Below are positions 63,592 to 64,000 of a stretch of 64,000 nt of DNA, piece by piece. Origin of the DNA: Fusibacter sp. A1 (lineage in GTDB: Bacteria > Bacillota > Clostridia > Peptostreptococcales > Acidaminobacteraceae); contig NZ_QQWI01000001.1 of assembly GCF_004125825.1 (NCBI RefSeq), positions 124,001 to 188,000 on the forward strand, read 5' to 3'. The notes below the pieces were generated by a model that was not told the origin of the DNA, did no database searches, and was given only the letters and a program-made list of their open reading frames with translations. How positions within the stretch are numbered: the first letter of the stretch is position 1; each line of letters starts with the position of its first letter. The translations under genes were made by a program, and so were the position numbers.

Positions 63592-63936
63592 ATGAAACTT
63601 TCAAAAGAACTGGTTAAGGGCTCCACAGTGCTGCTGGTGCTCAATTTACTTAAAAACAAACCAATGTACGGTTACGAGATGATCAAAAACATGGAACTCA
63701 TCAGCAGCGGAACCTTTGAGTGGAAGGAAGGTACGCTCTACCCGATCCTTCACGGTCTCGAAGTGGACGGTATGCTGGATTCGTTCTGGGAGACGCCTGA
63801 AAATGGACGCAAGCGCAAATATTATCAAATCACAAAGAAGGGACTTAAGCTACTCGACCAAAAACAATCCGAATGGAAGCAGTTCACGACAGCAATGGAT
63901 GTCGCTCTTGGAGGTATGAAATGGATCAAGGCATAA
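63592..63936 (+). CDS. PadR-family transcriptional regulator
   Basis: 114 residues. Winged helix with PMYGYEMIKN, WKEGTLYPILHGLE and KRKYYQITKKGLKLL, the standard PadR pattern. The promoter shows an operator-like palindrome over the -10. It overlaps the next gene's ATG by 16 bases; PadR genes commonly control an adjacent membrane-protein or transporter gene. Confidence 0.94.
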   Translation: MKLSKELVKGSTVLLVLNLLKNKPMYGYEMIKNMELISSGTFEWKEGTLYPILHGLEVDGMLDSFWETPENGRKRKYYQITKKGLKLLDQKQSEWKQFTTAMDVALGGMKWIKA

Positions 63937-64000
63937 CTACCTTTGTTGACGATGTGCTCAGGCAGGTGATCAATACAGGTGCGCATGACGCGATACGTGA
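63921..64000 (+). CDS. Partial gene cut by the window end
   Basis: ATG 63921 with GGAGGT seven bases upstream opens a frame (MDQGITTFVDDVLRQVINTG at the start) that runs off the window edge after 26 codons. It lies within the PadR gene's last codons, so it is translationally coupled and probably the regulated partner. No product can be named. Confidence 0.6.
   Translation, partial: MDQGITTFVDDVLRQVINTGAHDAIR

Overview
The window is bacterial, low to moderate in GC, and carries about 55 recognisable protein genes, most of them on the minus strand in tight, often overlapping operons. Several features point to an anaerobic Gram-positive of the Clostridia: three S-layer-homology (SLH) surface proteins, a T-box riboswitch in front of an aminoacyl-tRNA synthetase, strong AGGAGG-type ribosome binding sites, many one- and two-component signalling genes, and a molybdenum-hydroxylase purine-type degradation operon. 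A Fusibacter- or Acidaminobacter-like organism is a guess from gene content, not something the sequence proves. I saw no rRNA, tRNA, CRISPR array or prophage.

Layout. 0.2-5 kb: DEAD-box helicase, a degraded patch holding the tail of an SGNH esterase gene next to a REP-like repeat, a membrane-anchored unknown, and an SLH gene with an apparent one-base frameshift. 5-9.3 kb: galU, two translationally coupled AgrC-like membrane sensors whose catalytic boxes look degenerate, and a GxxExxY-family protein that has lost key nuclease residues. 9.3-17 kb: SLH protein plus a giant secreted protein, a small DUF4870-like membrane protein, a divergent GH4 glycosidase/DeoR regulator pair sharing repeated operators, and another SLH protein. 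17-21.7 kb: a minus-strand operon of an unknown protein, a sensor histidine kinase, a sodium:alanine-type symporter and an alpha/alpha-toroid protein. 22-29 kb: a small Cys-rich protein, then a chemosensory operon transcribed cheA-cheW-mcp-cheR-cheB-cheY. 29-31 kb: archaeal-type aspartyl-tRNA synthetase under a T-box leader with a duplicated antiterminator/terminator module. 31-37 kb: a GGDEF-EAL protein, an OmpR-type regulator/kinase pair and an unknown gene.

37.1-52.9 kb is the centrepiece: fourteen minus-strand genes, nearly all overlapping or abutting. In transcription order they encode a MobA-like cofactor nucleotidyltransferase, one three-subunit molybdenum hydroxylase (Mo, FeS, FAD), a YgeY-like M20 hydrolase, a YgeW-like carbamoyltransferase, a cysteine-synthase-fold PLP enzyme, a hydantoinase, an SsnA-like aminohydrolase, a PreA-like flavin/Fe-S dehydrogenase, a threonine-synthase-like PLP enzyme, and a second three-subunit molybdenum hydroxylase (FAD, FeS, Mo). 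This resembles the anaerobic purine/urate degradation clusters (ygeW-ygeY-hyuA-ssnA-xdh), but no YgfK and no clear YgeX is present. Two different PLP enzymes and a PreA-like protein occur instead. Hydroxylation, ring opening, carbamoyl transfer (giving carbamoyl phosphate for ATP) and PLP-dependent deamination could be supplied by one transcript. The substrate is unproven.

53-59 kb: two signalling pairs on the plus strand, an OmpR/kinase pair and a CHASE4-PAS kinase overlapping an HD-GYP response regulator. 58.8-64 kb: flavodoxin, thioredoxin-like and GNAT genes, topoisomerase III, a REP-associated Y1 transposase with two REP-like repeats beside it, and a PadR regulator followed by a gene cut by the window edge.
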